A stretch of 64,000 nt of DNA from assembly GCA_002309345.1 (NCBI GenBank), contig DBWZ01000002.1:1-64000 (forward strand), read 5' to 3'. A program made the translations under genes and the position numbers. Below the pieces are notes generated by a model. The model searched no databases, was not told the origin of the DNA, and worked only from the letters and a program-made list of their open reading frames with translations. This document shows, one piece after another, positions 24,538 through 32,101 of this stretch (the first letter of the stretch is position 1; each line of letters opens with the position of its first letter). The DNA comes from Pseudobutyrivibrio sp. UBA1225 (GTDB lineage Bacteria > Bacillota > Clostridia > Lachnospirales > Lachnospiraceae).

Positions 24538-25665
24538 ATGATTCCATTTAACGTACCACCTTGTGTGGGCACAGAGACAAAATACATTAACGACGCCATT
24601 GCAAAGCGCAAGATTTGCGGCGACGGTGAATATACAAAGAAATGCAACGCATGGTTCGAGGAACAGACTGGCGCAAGCAAGGTTCTCCTCACAACCTCAT
24701 GCACACACGCTACCGAGATGGCGGCCCTTTTGTGTGATATCCAACCAGGGGACGAGGTCATCATGCCATCCTTCACATTCGTATCAACAGCCGATGCATT
24801 TGTGCTTCGCGGTGCCACAGTAGTGTTTGTGGACGTTCGTCCTGATACAATGAACATTGACGAGACCAAAATCGAGGCAGCTATCACCGACAAGACTGTT
24901 GCAATCGTGCCGGTTCACTACGCAGGTGTTGCTTGCGAGATGGATACAATCATGGATATTGCAAAGCGTCACAATCTCAAGGTTGTTGAGGACGCAGCGC
25001 AGGGTGTGATGAGCAAGTACAAGGGCAAGGCGCTTGGTACAATCGGCGATTTTGGCGCATTCTCATTCCACGAGACCAAAAACTATTCCATGGGCGAGGG
25101 CGGCGCAATCCTTATCAAAGACGAAAAGGATGTTGAACTCGCTGAAATTATCCGCGAAAAGGGTACCAACCGCGCCAAGTTTTTCCGCGGACAGATTGAT
25201 AAATACACATGGGTTGAGGCCGGATCTTCATACCTTCCATCTGAACTCAATGCTGCTTATCTCTACGGTCAGTTAGAGCAGGCAGACAAGATTTTCGAAG
25301 ACAGAATGAATTCTTGGAATAAATACTATAACGCATTTGCGGATTTGGCTGAGGCCGGCAAGGTGGAGCTTCCAGTGATTCCAGAGGGCTGTGAGCACAA
25401 TGCCCACATGTTCTACCTAAAGTGCAAGGACATCGAGGAGCGTTCAGCTCTCATCAAATACGCCAAAGAAAACGACATCCTTATGGTGTTCCACTATATT
25501 CCACTTCACACTGCACCAGCAGGCAAGAAGTACGGTCGCTTCTCAGGCGAGGATGTGTACACAACCAAGGAAAGCGAGCGACTCGTCAGACTTCCGCTTT
25601 ACTACGGACTCACCGATGAAGACCACGCCAAGGTTGTGCGCGTAATCAAGGAATTTTATAGTTAA
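24538..25665 (+). CDS. wecE: dTDP-4-amino-4,6-dideoxygalactose transaminase (WecE/RffA type)
   Basis: 375 residues, the length of E. coli WecE, with very similar sequence along most of its length as I recall it (MIPFNVPPCVGTE; PDTMNIDETKIEAAITDKT; CEMDTIMDIAKRHNL; GTNRAKFFRGQIDKYTW; MVFHYIPLHTAP). PLP forms a Schiff base with Lys181 in SFHETKNYSMGEGG. The enzyme converts dTDP-4-keto-6-deoxyglucose to dTDP-Fuc4N using glutamate. The next gene is a GNAT that could N-acetylate the product to dTDP-Fuc4NAc. RmlA and RmlB, which supply the substrate, are not in the window. ATG follows AAAGGAGC. Confidence 0.93.
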   Translation: MIPFNVPPCVGTETKYINDAIAKRKICGDGEYTKKCNAWFEEQTGASKVLLTTSCTHATEMAALLCDIQPGDEVIMPSFTFVSTADAFVLRGATVVFVDVRPDTMNIDETKIEAAITDKTVAIVPVHYAGVACEMDTIMDIAKRHNLKVVEDAAQGVMSKYKGKALGTIGDFGAFSFHETKNYSMGEGGAILIKDEKDVELAEIIREKGTNRAKFFRGQIDKYTWVEAGSSYLPSELNAAYLYGQLEQADKIFEDRMNSWNKYYNAFADLAEAGKVELPVIPEGCEHNAHMFYLKCKDIEERSALIKYAKENDILMVFHYIPLHTAPAGKKYGRFSGEDVYTTKESERLVRLPLYYGLTDEDHAKVVRVIKEFYS

Positions 25666-25677
25666 CAAAGGAATTAT

Positions 25678-26205
25678 ATGGAAAAAAACTTAAGATTAGA
25701 GGGTGACAAAGTTTATCTCACCCCAATGAATTTAGATGATGCTGAGGATTTTGTCAGATGGCGTAACAGCGATTTTGTTATGTCCAGATTTTTAATCCGC
25801 GAACCGTTCACTGTTGAAGGCCAGATTAATTGGATTAAGAACAAAGTCATGACTGGTGAGGTTGTTCAGTTTGTTGCCTGGGACAAGGATGATAATGTTA
25901 AAATTGGAACTACTTATTTGATTGGAATTGATAAAGAAAACAAAAAATGTGAGTTTGGTTTTTTGATTGGCGAAGAAGCTTATGCTGGCGGTGGTCGAGG
26001 CACCGAGATGGCCTGTCTCACATCAGACTATGCGCTTGAGCACATGGATATACACAAGGTTTTCGCCAGAGTGATGGCGAGCAATCCGGCATCAATCCGC
26101 GCCTGCGAAAAGGGCGGTTTCGAAAAGGAAGGCCTGTTTAAGGATGATATCTGGATTGATGGAAAACCAGAAGATATAGTTTTTCTGGGGAAATTAAAGA
26201 AATAG
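25678..26205 (+). CDS. GNAT N-acetyltransferase, RimJ/RimL type
   Basis: 175 residues, a complete GNAT domain of the RimJ/RimL class (Acetyltransf_3): L.PM..DDAEDFVRWRN at the start, GTTYLIGIDKENKKCEFGFLIGEE at about residue 79, the acetyl-CoA loop YAGGGRGTEMACL at about residue 102, and VMASNPASIRACEKGGF at about residue 137. It lies 12 nt after wecE with AAAGGAATT as ribosome site. The probable reaction is acetyl-CoA dependent N-acetylation of dTDP-Fuc4N, a role played in E. coli by WecD, which belongs to a different GNAT subgroup. Substrate assignment rests on gene context only. Confidence 0.82.
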   Translation: MEKNLRLEGDKVYLTPMNLDDAEDFVRWRNSDFVMSRFLIREPFTVEGQINWIKNKVMTGEVVQFVAWDKDDNVKIGTTYLIGIDKENKKCEFGFLIGEEAYAGGGRGTEMACLTSDYALEHMDIHKVFARVMASNPASIRACEKGGFEKEGLFKDDIWIDGKPEDIVFLGKLKK

Positions 26206-26225
26206 AAAAAACAGGAGCAATTTTA

Positions 26226-27164
26226 ATGAACATTTCATTTGTAATACCTTGCTACAGGTCAGAGCATACATTGGAAAAAGTGGTGGCAGAGATTAAAACC
26301 AAGATGGCAGAAATGGGCGAGAGCTCATACGAGATTATTTTGGTTAACGACTGCAGCCCAGATGGCACATTTGCTGTCATACGCAAGCTTTGCTCTGAAA
26401 ACAAAAATATCATAGGTGTAGACCACGCCAAGAACTTTGGTCAGCACGCCGCCCTTATGGCAGGTTTTAGCTTTGCCTCAGGAGATGTTGTTGTTTGTCT
26501 TGATGACGACGGACAAACGCCTGCTGATGAGGTGGACAAGCTCCTTGCAAAGATTGATGAAGGATACGACGTTGTCTATGCCCAGTACGACCACAAGCGC
26601 CATTCTGGCTTTAGAAACTGGGGTAGTCGCTTAAATAAAAAGATGACAGAGCTGATGCTAAACAAGCCAAAGGAACTCTACGTTTCTAGCTATTTTGCAG
26701 CAAGGCGATTTGTTGTAGACGAGATGCTCAACTACAAGGGCGCTTATCCTTATGTAATCGGCCTTGTGCTTCGCACCACCAAAAATATCTGCAATGTCAG
26801 TGTTAATCACCGCGAGCGTATAGAGGGCACATCAGGCTACACCATCAGCAAGCTCATTGCTCTTTGGATGAACGGCTTCACATCGTTTTCAATATTACCT
26901 CTTAGAATAGCAACCTACCTTGGAACATTTACAGCTTTCGCTGGTTTCGTATATGCGATTTATGCTATCGTTAGTAAGTTTGTAAATCCAGACAGATTGC
27001 TTGGATGGAGTTCATTGATATCAGTTATGCTTATTTTAGGTGGCTTAATCTTACTTACACTTGGCTTGATTGGAGAGTACGTTGGAAGAATATTCATCAG
27101 CCTTAACAACTCGCCACAGTACGTTATCAAAAACATTATTAATTATGATGAGGAAGAAAAATAG
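26226..27164 (+). CDS. GtrB/ArnC-like polyprenyl-phosphate glycosyltransferase (GT2)
   Basis: 312 residues. ATG follows AGGAGCAATTTTA. PCYRSEHTLEKV at residue 8, VNDCSPDGT at about residue 40, and CLDDDGQTPADE at about residue 90 provide the GT2 metal site (DDDGQTP is the ArnC-like variant of DxDLQDPP). Two C-terminal helices lie at about 235-258 and 268-292, with the tail GEYVGRIFISLNNSPQYVI. It likely forms undecaprenyl-phosphate-sugar. The GTG start of the following DUF6056 gene overlaps its stop by one base, a GtrB-GtrC-like arrangement. It follows the Fuc4NAc module directly, so Fuc4NAc is a plausible sugar for it. Confidence 0.9.
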   Translation: MNISFVIPCYRSEHTLEKVVAEIKTKMAEMGESSYEIILVNDCSPDGTFAVIRKLCSENKNIIGVDHAKNFGQHAALMAGFSFASGDVVVCLDDDGQTPADEVDKLLAKIDEGYDVVYAQYDHKRHSGFRNWGSRLNKKMTELMLNKPKELYVSSYFAARRFVVDEMLNYKGAYPYVIGLVLRTTKNICNVSVNHRERIEGTSGYTISKLIALWMNGFTSFSILPLRIATYLGTFTAFAGFVYAIYAIVSKFVNPDRLLGWSSLISVMLILGGLILLTLGLIGEYVGRIFISLNNSPQYVIKNIINYDEEEK

Positions 27165-28654
27165 TGAATAGATTGTTTGATAAGAAATACCTTCACAGAT
27201 GGTTTTTGGCAGTTGCCTATGTGCTAGTATTCGCAAGCTTCATTTATTCTATATATTATTCGATGCCAGCAAACGATGATTTTGCTTGGGCAATAGAATG
27301 GTGGTCAGGCAACCGATTTGTGGAAATGTTTCACCGTATTGGTTGGAATTACACATATTCCTGGGGGAATTCCGGAATATTCGCAATTGCGATACAGGTT
27401 TTGCTAAACCCTCTTTATTTGTTTAACAATAGTGCACACAGCTTTGGAATATCCATGATTATCATAAATGCGATAATCATGGTTGGGATATTATGGGCTG
27501 TGCGCACTATCTTCAAGTATATGTTTAGAATAGAAAGTCAAAGAGTGCTTGATTTTTTGACCTTTGCGGTCGCTCTTTTGGTGACTACTAGCTACTACTA
27601 CAGCGATGTTTACAATTGGTGGTCGGGCACTCCTGGTTATTCAGGAATGATGATGATGTGCATGATTACATGGGCAGCTATCCTCAGATATCTCGACGAC
27701 ACCGACAAGACTGGTAGATATATAGGGATGATTATCCTTGGGATGATTACCTGCACAAGCATGATGTACTGTGTGGCAGTTGGCGCTTTTTATGTTCTCT
27801 TTACATTTATCATAGAGCGAAAAAATGGAGATTCTATAATAAAAAAGCTAGTGCCACTATTTATGTATATTATCGTAGGTGTCTTGATGGTAACTGCTCC
27901 GGGCATCGGTGCCAGAATGTCTAATGAAAACAGCACAGGATATAGCTTAAAGGATGGCCTTGTGGTTACCGCCTATCGTATAAATTCAAGGTTGATTACC
28001 ACCCTGCAAACTAAGCCCTGGGTGCTTGGCATACTTGTAATTATCCTGCTTATAGGAATGTATGCAGGTAGCAAGAAAAGGATAAATATTTTTGTTGTCG
28101 CTTTGGAATTTGCGATAGTGACAGTATCAGTATCAGCATTTAGTGCGGTCTTGCTCTATGTTTGTGGCGGGGCCAAACAAATTGATTCAGAGTTCACACC
28201 ACGAATTTACTATGTGGAAGATTATATGATGTTTATCGGTGGAGCACTTGTGACATATGCAATTGGTGCATGGATAGTTCAGCTGATTGGGAGAAGAATC
28301 AGATGGCAGGTAGCAGCCATAGCATCTATTGTAGCGATTATCATAACAGGATTTTATTCATATCGCTCCGGTAGCTACAAAACTGTGATACAGTACGATA
28401 TCGTACAAAAACGTCAGCTCATCAAAGAAAGTTGGTATTTCTGGGATGATATCTTGCAGCAGGTTCAAGCTGCCAAACCAGGCAGCGATATTGTCATTGA
28501 ACGAGACAATGTTGACTGGTGTCAATATTCTTACTATGTCAGCTTAGATGACATTCCAAGAGAACCACTTGATGAAGATGCTAGGTATGGCAACTGTAAT
28601 CAGTGTGCATCTAAGTTTTATGGAATGCGCAGTATAATCGTGAAGTTAAAATAA
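27164..28654 (+). CDS. DUF6056-type polytopic membrane protein, GT-C-like (copy 2)
   Basis: 496 residues from GTG 27164, overlapping the GT2 stop by one base. TM1 is at about 12-32, then YYSMPANDDFAWAIEWWSG with an acidic pair after the first helix (compare ASDD and SADD in the paralogs). DVYNWWSGTPGYSGMMMM at about residue 144 corresponds to the ETYNWYVGMMAYAVP block of copy 1, and MVTAPGIGARMS at about residue 245 to its APGNFVRQG block. About twelve helices and a soluble C-terminal tail of about 90 residues. Coupling to the ArnC-like GT2 supports a partner role in extracytoplasmic glycosylation. Confidence 0.72.
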   Translation: MNRLFDKKYLHRWFLAVAYVLVFASFIYSIYYSMPANDDFAWAIEWWSGNRFVEMFHRIGWNYTYSWGNSGIFAIAIQVLLNPLYLFNNSAHSFGISMIIINAIIMVGILWAVRTIFKYMFRIESQRVLDFLTFAVALLVTTSYYYSDVYNWWSGTPGYSGMMMMCMITWAAILRYLDDTDKTGRYIGMIILGMITCTSMMYCVAVGAFYVLFTFIIERKNGDSIIKKLVPLFMYIIVGVLMVTAPGIGARMSNENSTGYSLKDGLVVTAYRINSRLITTLQTKPWVLGILVIILLIGMYAGSKKRINIFVVALEFAIVTVSVSAFSAVLLYVCGGAKQIDSEFTPRIYYVEDYMMFIGGALVTYAIGAWIVQLIGRRIRWQVAAIASIVAIIITGFYSYRSGSYKTVIQYDIVQKRQLIKESWYFWDDILQQVQAAKPGSDIVIERDNVDWCQYSYYVSLDDIPREPLDEDARYGNCNQCASKFYGMRSIIVKLK

Positions 28655-28660
28655 AGCCTT

Positions 28661-28707
28661 CCCCTCATCAGTCTGCTTTGCAGACAGCTTCCCCCCAAGG
28701 GGAAGCC
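28661..28707 (-). repeat. Two-hairpin palindromic repeat, copy C (inverted)
   Basis: Inverted relative to copy A: CCCCTCATCA tail complement, then GTCTGC-TTT-GCAGAC (28671-28685) and GCTTCCCC-CCAA-GGGGAAGC. It starts 7 nt after the DUF6056 stop. A partial extra arm, GCCTTCCCCTTGGGGAA, follows at 28729-28743, and CAGGTAGAGTGTGAAATA at 28745-28762 separates it from copy D. Confidence 0.88.
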
Positions 28708-28769
28708 TGGGGAAGAAATACAACAAAGCCTTCCCCTTGGGGAACAGGTAGAGTGTGAAATACATTAAA

Positions 28770-28817
28770 GCCTTCCCCTTGGGGGGAAGGGGGACCGCGT
28801 TAGCGGTGGATGAGGGG
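28770..28817 (+). repeat. Two-hairpin palindromic repeat, copy D
   Basis: CCTTCCCC-TTGG-GGGGAAGG followed by ACCGC-GTTA-GCGGT and the tail GGATGAGGGG (28808-28817). The GAGGGG end lies 6 nt before ATG 28824 and is the only candidate Shine-Dalgarno for that gene. Confidence 0.9.
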
Positions 28818-28823
28818 TCTCCT

Positions 28824-30518
28824 ATGCTAAAGAAAAAACTCAACAACCTAGCCCCATGGCTCATCGCCTTGGCAGGCTACATATATGACATATTATTCTT
28901 GCTAAACCACGGCAGGCAGATGCTAGATTCTGACATGGCATCAGAGATGGTGCTTACAAATGTTATGCGTCAGGAGCACGCACTGCTTACAACCAACTGG
29001 ATTTACTCCACAGAAATCAAGGCAGTGGGACCACAGTGGTTTTACACCATCGGTTTTTGGTTTTCAAAAAACAATTGGCTTGTTGCAAGAACCATCGGCG
29101 CAGGCATTGGGATATTCCTGTTTTTAGCTAGCTGGTTGTATCTTGGCAAAAAGCTTAATTGGGGAAAGACCAGTAACTGGATAGTTGCATTTTTGAGCTG
29201 GCCATTTGGCTTTTGGTATTTCTTCGATGTGATTTTGGGGAATTACTATATACCGCATTCGATTTTTATGGTGCTCTCATTGGCATGGATTGTTGTATTA
29301 GTTAAGAGTAATAAAGTAGAAAGCAATCAGCATACTGAAAATACAGCAGGTGGTGTAAAGCAAGACAGCAAGTTAAAAATCGGTTTTATATACATCTTGC
29401 TAGCAGTAATCAGTGTAATGGCAGGCCTAAATGGCATGCGAATGCTTGTTATCTTTTACTTGCCATTGTTTGTTGCGGGATTATTCTTTTGTTATTGTTC
29501 TATCAGAGAATACTATGGAGAGTCAAAAAACAATAATCAGAATGAAGAATCAAAAAAAGATGGTGCCAAAAATCAGTCAGGAAGCAAGAGCAAACTCTGT
29601 AAACTTCTGCCTTGGCTCGATTCAACAAACACAAAGCATAGATTTGCTCTAGTGACAATCTACGCATTGTTTTTCAATATGATTGGCTATGCAATTAACC
29701 TTAAATTCTTTGTCAACCACTACCACTTCGTAAATACGGAAGGCATGGTTTGGGGCAAGGGCTCAGGTTCGCTGCTAAAGACTTTTAAATGGTATTTTGA
29801 TAGCTTTGGATTTACAGATTTTGCCACTAAAGAAGTCTTTTCTTTAAGTGGTATCGGCGCAGGCTGCGGATTAGTGTTAGGCTTTGCGGTGCTGTTTTCG
29901 GTAATCCGCCTAGCTATGAATTTCAAAAAGTTAGATGAAGCAAGCCAGCTTTATCTTGCAAGCTTATTTGGTATGTTTTTTGTGGTGGGCATCGTGTTTA
30001 CCTATGCCTGGGGAGAGGAACAATATTGGCTTCCTATTGTCCAGTTTGGAGTGGGCTGCCTGTTCCTTGAAATTAAAACAGATACAATTTTTAAGGATTT
30101 CGAGAGAAATCTACTTCCATATATAGCAGTATTTTTTGCAATAGTATCCGCCGTGGGCACTACAAAGGCCAATTTAGCCCAGCCTCTAAGGGCTAATCCC
30201 GGGTTTGAGCCAGTGGTGGAATTCATTCAACAGGAGGGTTACACAAAGGGGGTTGCATCCTTCTGGCGCAGCCAAGTTGTCACAGAGCTTTCTAACGGCA
30301 AGGTTGAAATGTGGACCATGAACGACGAATTCGATGATATCTTCTTATGGCTTCAAAGCAACAACCATCGCGATATCCCAAGTGGGGAATTCGTGGGAAT
30401 CTACACCAAGGATGAGTGTGAGCTGGGGGCATCTAAAGCTTTTGAAAACGCGTATAACCTTGAGGGTGAGGAAGTCTACGGGGATGAGATGTATAAAGTG
30501 TATTTGTATAATAAATAG
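28824..30518 (+). CDS. Polytopic membrane protein, GT-C-like candidate
   Basis: 564 residues from ATG 28824. A longer in-frame reading from 28755 only translates repeat copy D (AFPLGGRGTALAVDEG) and is rejected. TM1 (about 10-28) is followed by NHGRQMLDSDMASEMVLTN, with acidic residues in the outer loop, then NWLVARTIGAGIG and about ten helices. A hydrophilic loop rich in Lys, Asn and Ser at about 170-260 splits the helices and looks disordered. The C-terminal part (about 490-564) is soluble and ends in KVYLYNK. The gene is bracketed by composite palindromic repeat blocks on both sides. A glycosyltransferase role is inferred from layout only. Confidence 0.6.
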   Translation: MLKKKLNNLAPWLIALAGYIYDILFLLNHGRQMLDSDMASEMVLTNVMRQEHALLTTNWIYSTEIKAVGPQWFYTIGFWFSKNNWLVARTIGAGIGIFLFLASWLYLGKKLNWGKTSNWIVAFLSWPFGFWYFFDVILGNYYIPHSIFMVLSLAWIVVLVKSNKVESNQHTENTAGGVKQDSKLKIGFIYILLAVISVMAGLNGMRMLVIFYLPLFVAGLFFCYCSIREYYGESKNNNQNEESKKDGAKNQSGSKSKLCKLLPWLDSTNTKHRFALVTIYALFFNMIGYAINLKFFVNHYHFVNTEGMVWGKGSGSLLKTFKWYFDSFGFTDFATKEVFSLSGIGAGCGLVLGFAVLFSVIRLAMNFKKLDEASQLYLASLFGMFFVVGIVFTYAWGEEQYWLPIVQFGVGCLFLEIKTDTIFKDFERNLLPYIAVFFAIVSAVGTTKANLAQPLRANPGFEPVVEFIQQEGYTKGVASFWRSQVVTELSNGKVEMWTMNDEFDDIFLWLQSNNHRDIPSGEFVGIYTKDECELGASKAFENAYNLEGEEVYGDEMYKVYLYNK

Positions 30519-30523
30519 AAAGA

Positions 30524-30570
30524 CCCCTCATCAGTCTGCTTCGCAGACAGCTTCCCCCCTAGGGGAAGCC
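30524..30570 (-). repeat. Two-hairpin palindromic repeat, copy E (inverted)
   Basis: Starts 6 nt after the preceding stop: CCCCTCATCA, GTCTGC-TTC-GCAGAC (30534-30548), then GCTTCCCC-CCTA-GGGGAAGC. Almost identical to copy C. It is followed by CAGGTAGAGTGTGAAATA (30600-30617), the same 18-nt linker seen between copies C and D. Confidence 0.88.
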
Positions 30571-30624
30571 TAATATAAAATAGCCTACATCTTGGAAAGC
30601 AGGTAGAGTGTGAAATAGAAAATA

Positions 30625-30670
30625 GCCTTCCCCCTAGGGGGGAAGGTGGCGCGGAGCGCCGGATGAGGGG
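30625..30670 (+). repeat. Two-hairpin palindromic repeat, copy F
   Basis: CCTTCCCCC-TAG-GGGGGAAGG followed by GGCGC-GGA-GCGCC (30648-30660) and the tail GGATGAGGGG (30661-30670). Its second stem differs from copies B and D at several paired positions while keeping complementarity. ATG of the next gene is 15 nt downstream of the GAGGGG end. Confidence 0.9.
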
Positions 30671-30685
30671 AATAATTAATAAACG

Positions 30686-32101
30686 ATGAAAAATGTACTA
30701 AAGTTAACTATAAAATGCATACTAGTCTCGGCCCCAATCTGGGCGTTATCTATATACTTGGCTGTAGCGAAGCAGCACTACAGCAACGAAGAGGTAGCAT
30801 ATCTTACTTGGAACCGTGAGTTTACACAGAAACATCAGGACAAGCATTACGACGTGGTTTGCATTGGTGACAGCGCCTGCAACGCAGCTTATATGCCAGA
30901 GGTTATGAGTGATTCTACCATCAATCTTTCGGTGCTTGGTGTTTCGCCGGTGGAGGGCTACTACATTCTTGAAGAGTATCTTGAGAACAACGATGCTCCA
31001 AAGGATATCATCATGACCTACCACGACACCCACTTCCACTACATGGAGTTGTTTTGGGACGAGATAGTGGCAAGCCACAGATTTGATTTTAGAACAAACC
31101 TTAAAATCATCAAGGATGCCAAGGAGGAAGTGACAGCCGACAGAGGATATGTGGGCGCCTTGGCAGATTTGGTCGCATATCAGCTTTATTTTCCTAGCAA
31201 GTACATCACCTCGTTCGAAAAATCCTTTGAAGAGGATCGAAAGGCGATTAAGGATGCGGCAATAAAGAAAATCTCACTCCACAATGGACGCTACACTTGC
31301 GTAGGCAACGAGGAGTTTATAACTGGACAATTCAGGCCATATGATGGTTTTTACGCCAAGGATTTATACGCAAACTATTTGCGAAAGGCAATCGATTTGT
31401 GCTCCCAAAAGGGCATAAACGTACATATCGTAAAGCCGCCACTTCCTGACAATTCTCAGATGTCGGAGGAGTACGTCAATCAGATAAACGCATTCTATCA
31501 GGGTTTTGTGGACAACAATTCAAACGTCACCTATGCGTGGCCTGTCGCCATGTACACAGGCGCAGATTTTCAGGACGAGGTGCATCTTAACAACGACGGT
31601 TCATACAGATTTAGCACAGATATTAGAAATAAGTATTATGATGCTTTTGGTGATATGACATACTCGGCAGCACAGATGCATTCTATAGACGACACCATAG
31701 CCATGGAAATAGAAGCAGAAGATATATTTACATTTGCCAAAGATAGAGATTACACAATGGTGTTGTACGACGGCCGCGATTGCATCGAGGATTGCAAGAC
31801 ACTTTTGGCAAGTCCAAACGATATGGAAATCACGCCGATTGAGGATCAGGAATTGCCAGACAACTACGTAGCCAAGATGTACTACTGCAAATCTGATAAG
31901 GCATGCAGCCCAAAGATTCAGGTGACTCCAAGCTCATCAGGCGCTTACGTGTCTGTTGATGATGGCGAGCCATGGAACATGGAGTTTAATGAGCGTGCCG
32001 GCATCGTGGCAGTAGTTGTTGACAATATAAATAAAGAAATAATTGCTATAAAAAATATTGAATATCTAGGAGCAGAGGGATTTGCGAGATATATTTTTTA
32101 A
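30686..32101 (+). CDS. Membrane-anchored SGNH-like protein (AlgJ/DltD-like), copy 1
   Basis: 471 residues. One N-terminal helix (about 8-28, preceded by MKNVLKLTIK) anchors a large external domain. CIGDSACNAAYMPE (Ser63) is the GDS block, and DEVHLNNDGSYRFS (Asp297, His300) is the DxxH block, so an SGNH catalytic triad is complete. LGVSPVEGYYILEEYLENN and LYFPSKYITS are conserved among the three paralogs. The C-terminal 120 residues form a second, beta-rich domain. With the downstream MBOAT gene this resembles AlgI/AlgJ, PatA/PatB or DltB/DltD systems, in which the MBOAT brings an acyl group across the membrane and the SGNH protein transfers it to the polymer. Confidence 0.78.
   Translation: MKNVLKLTIKCILVSAPIWALSIYLAVAKQHYSNEEVAYLTWNREFTQKHQDKHYDVVCIGDSACNAAYMPEVMSDSTINLSVLGVSPVEGYYILEEYLENNDAPKDIIMTYHDTHFHYMELFWDEIVASHRFDFRTNLKIIKDAKEEVTADRGYVGALADLVAYQLYFPSKYITSFEKSFEEDRKAIKDAAIKKISLHNGRYTCVGNEEFITGQFRPYDGFYAKDLYANYLRKAIDLCSQKGINVHIVKPPLPDNSQMSEEYVNQINAFYQGFVDNNSNVTYAWPVAMYTGADFQDEVHLNNDGSYRFSTDIRNKYYDAFGDMTYSAAQMHSIDDTIAMEIEAEDIFTFAKDRDYTMVLYDGRDCIEDCKTLLASPNDMEITPIEDQELPDNYVAKMYYCKSDKACSPKIQVTPSSSGAYVSVDDGEPWNMEFNERAGIVAVVVDNINKEIIAIKNIEYLGAEGFARYIF

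Noticed and set aside
28755..28823. N-terminal extension of the membrane protein at 28824
   Set aside because: The extra residues are a translation of palindromic repeat copy D; ATG 28824 begins a normal signal-anchor and has GAGGGG at the right distance.
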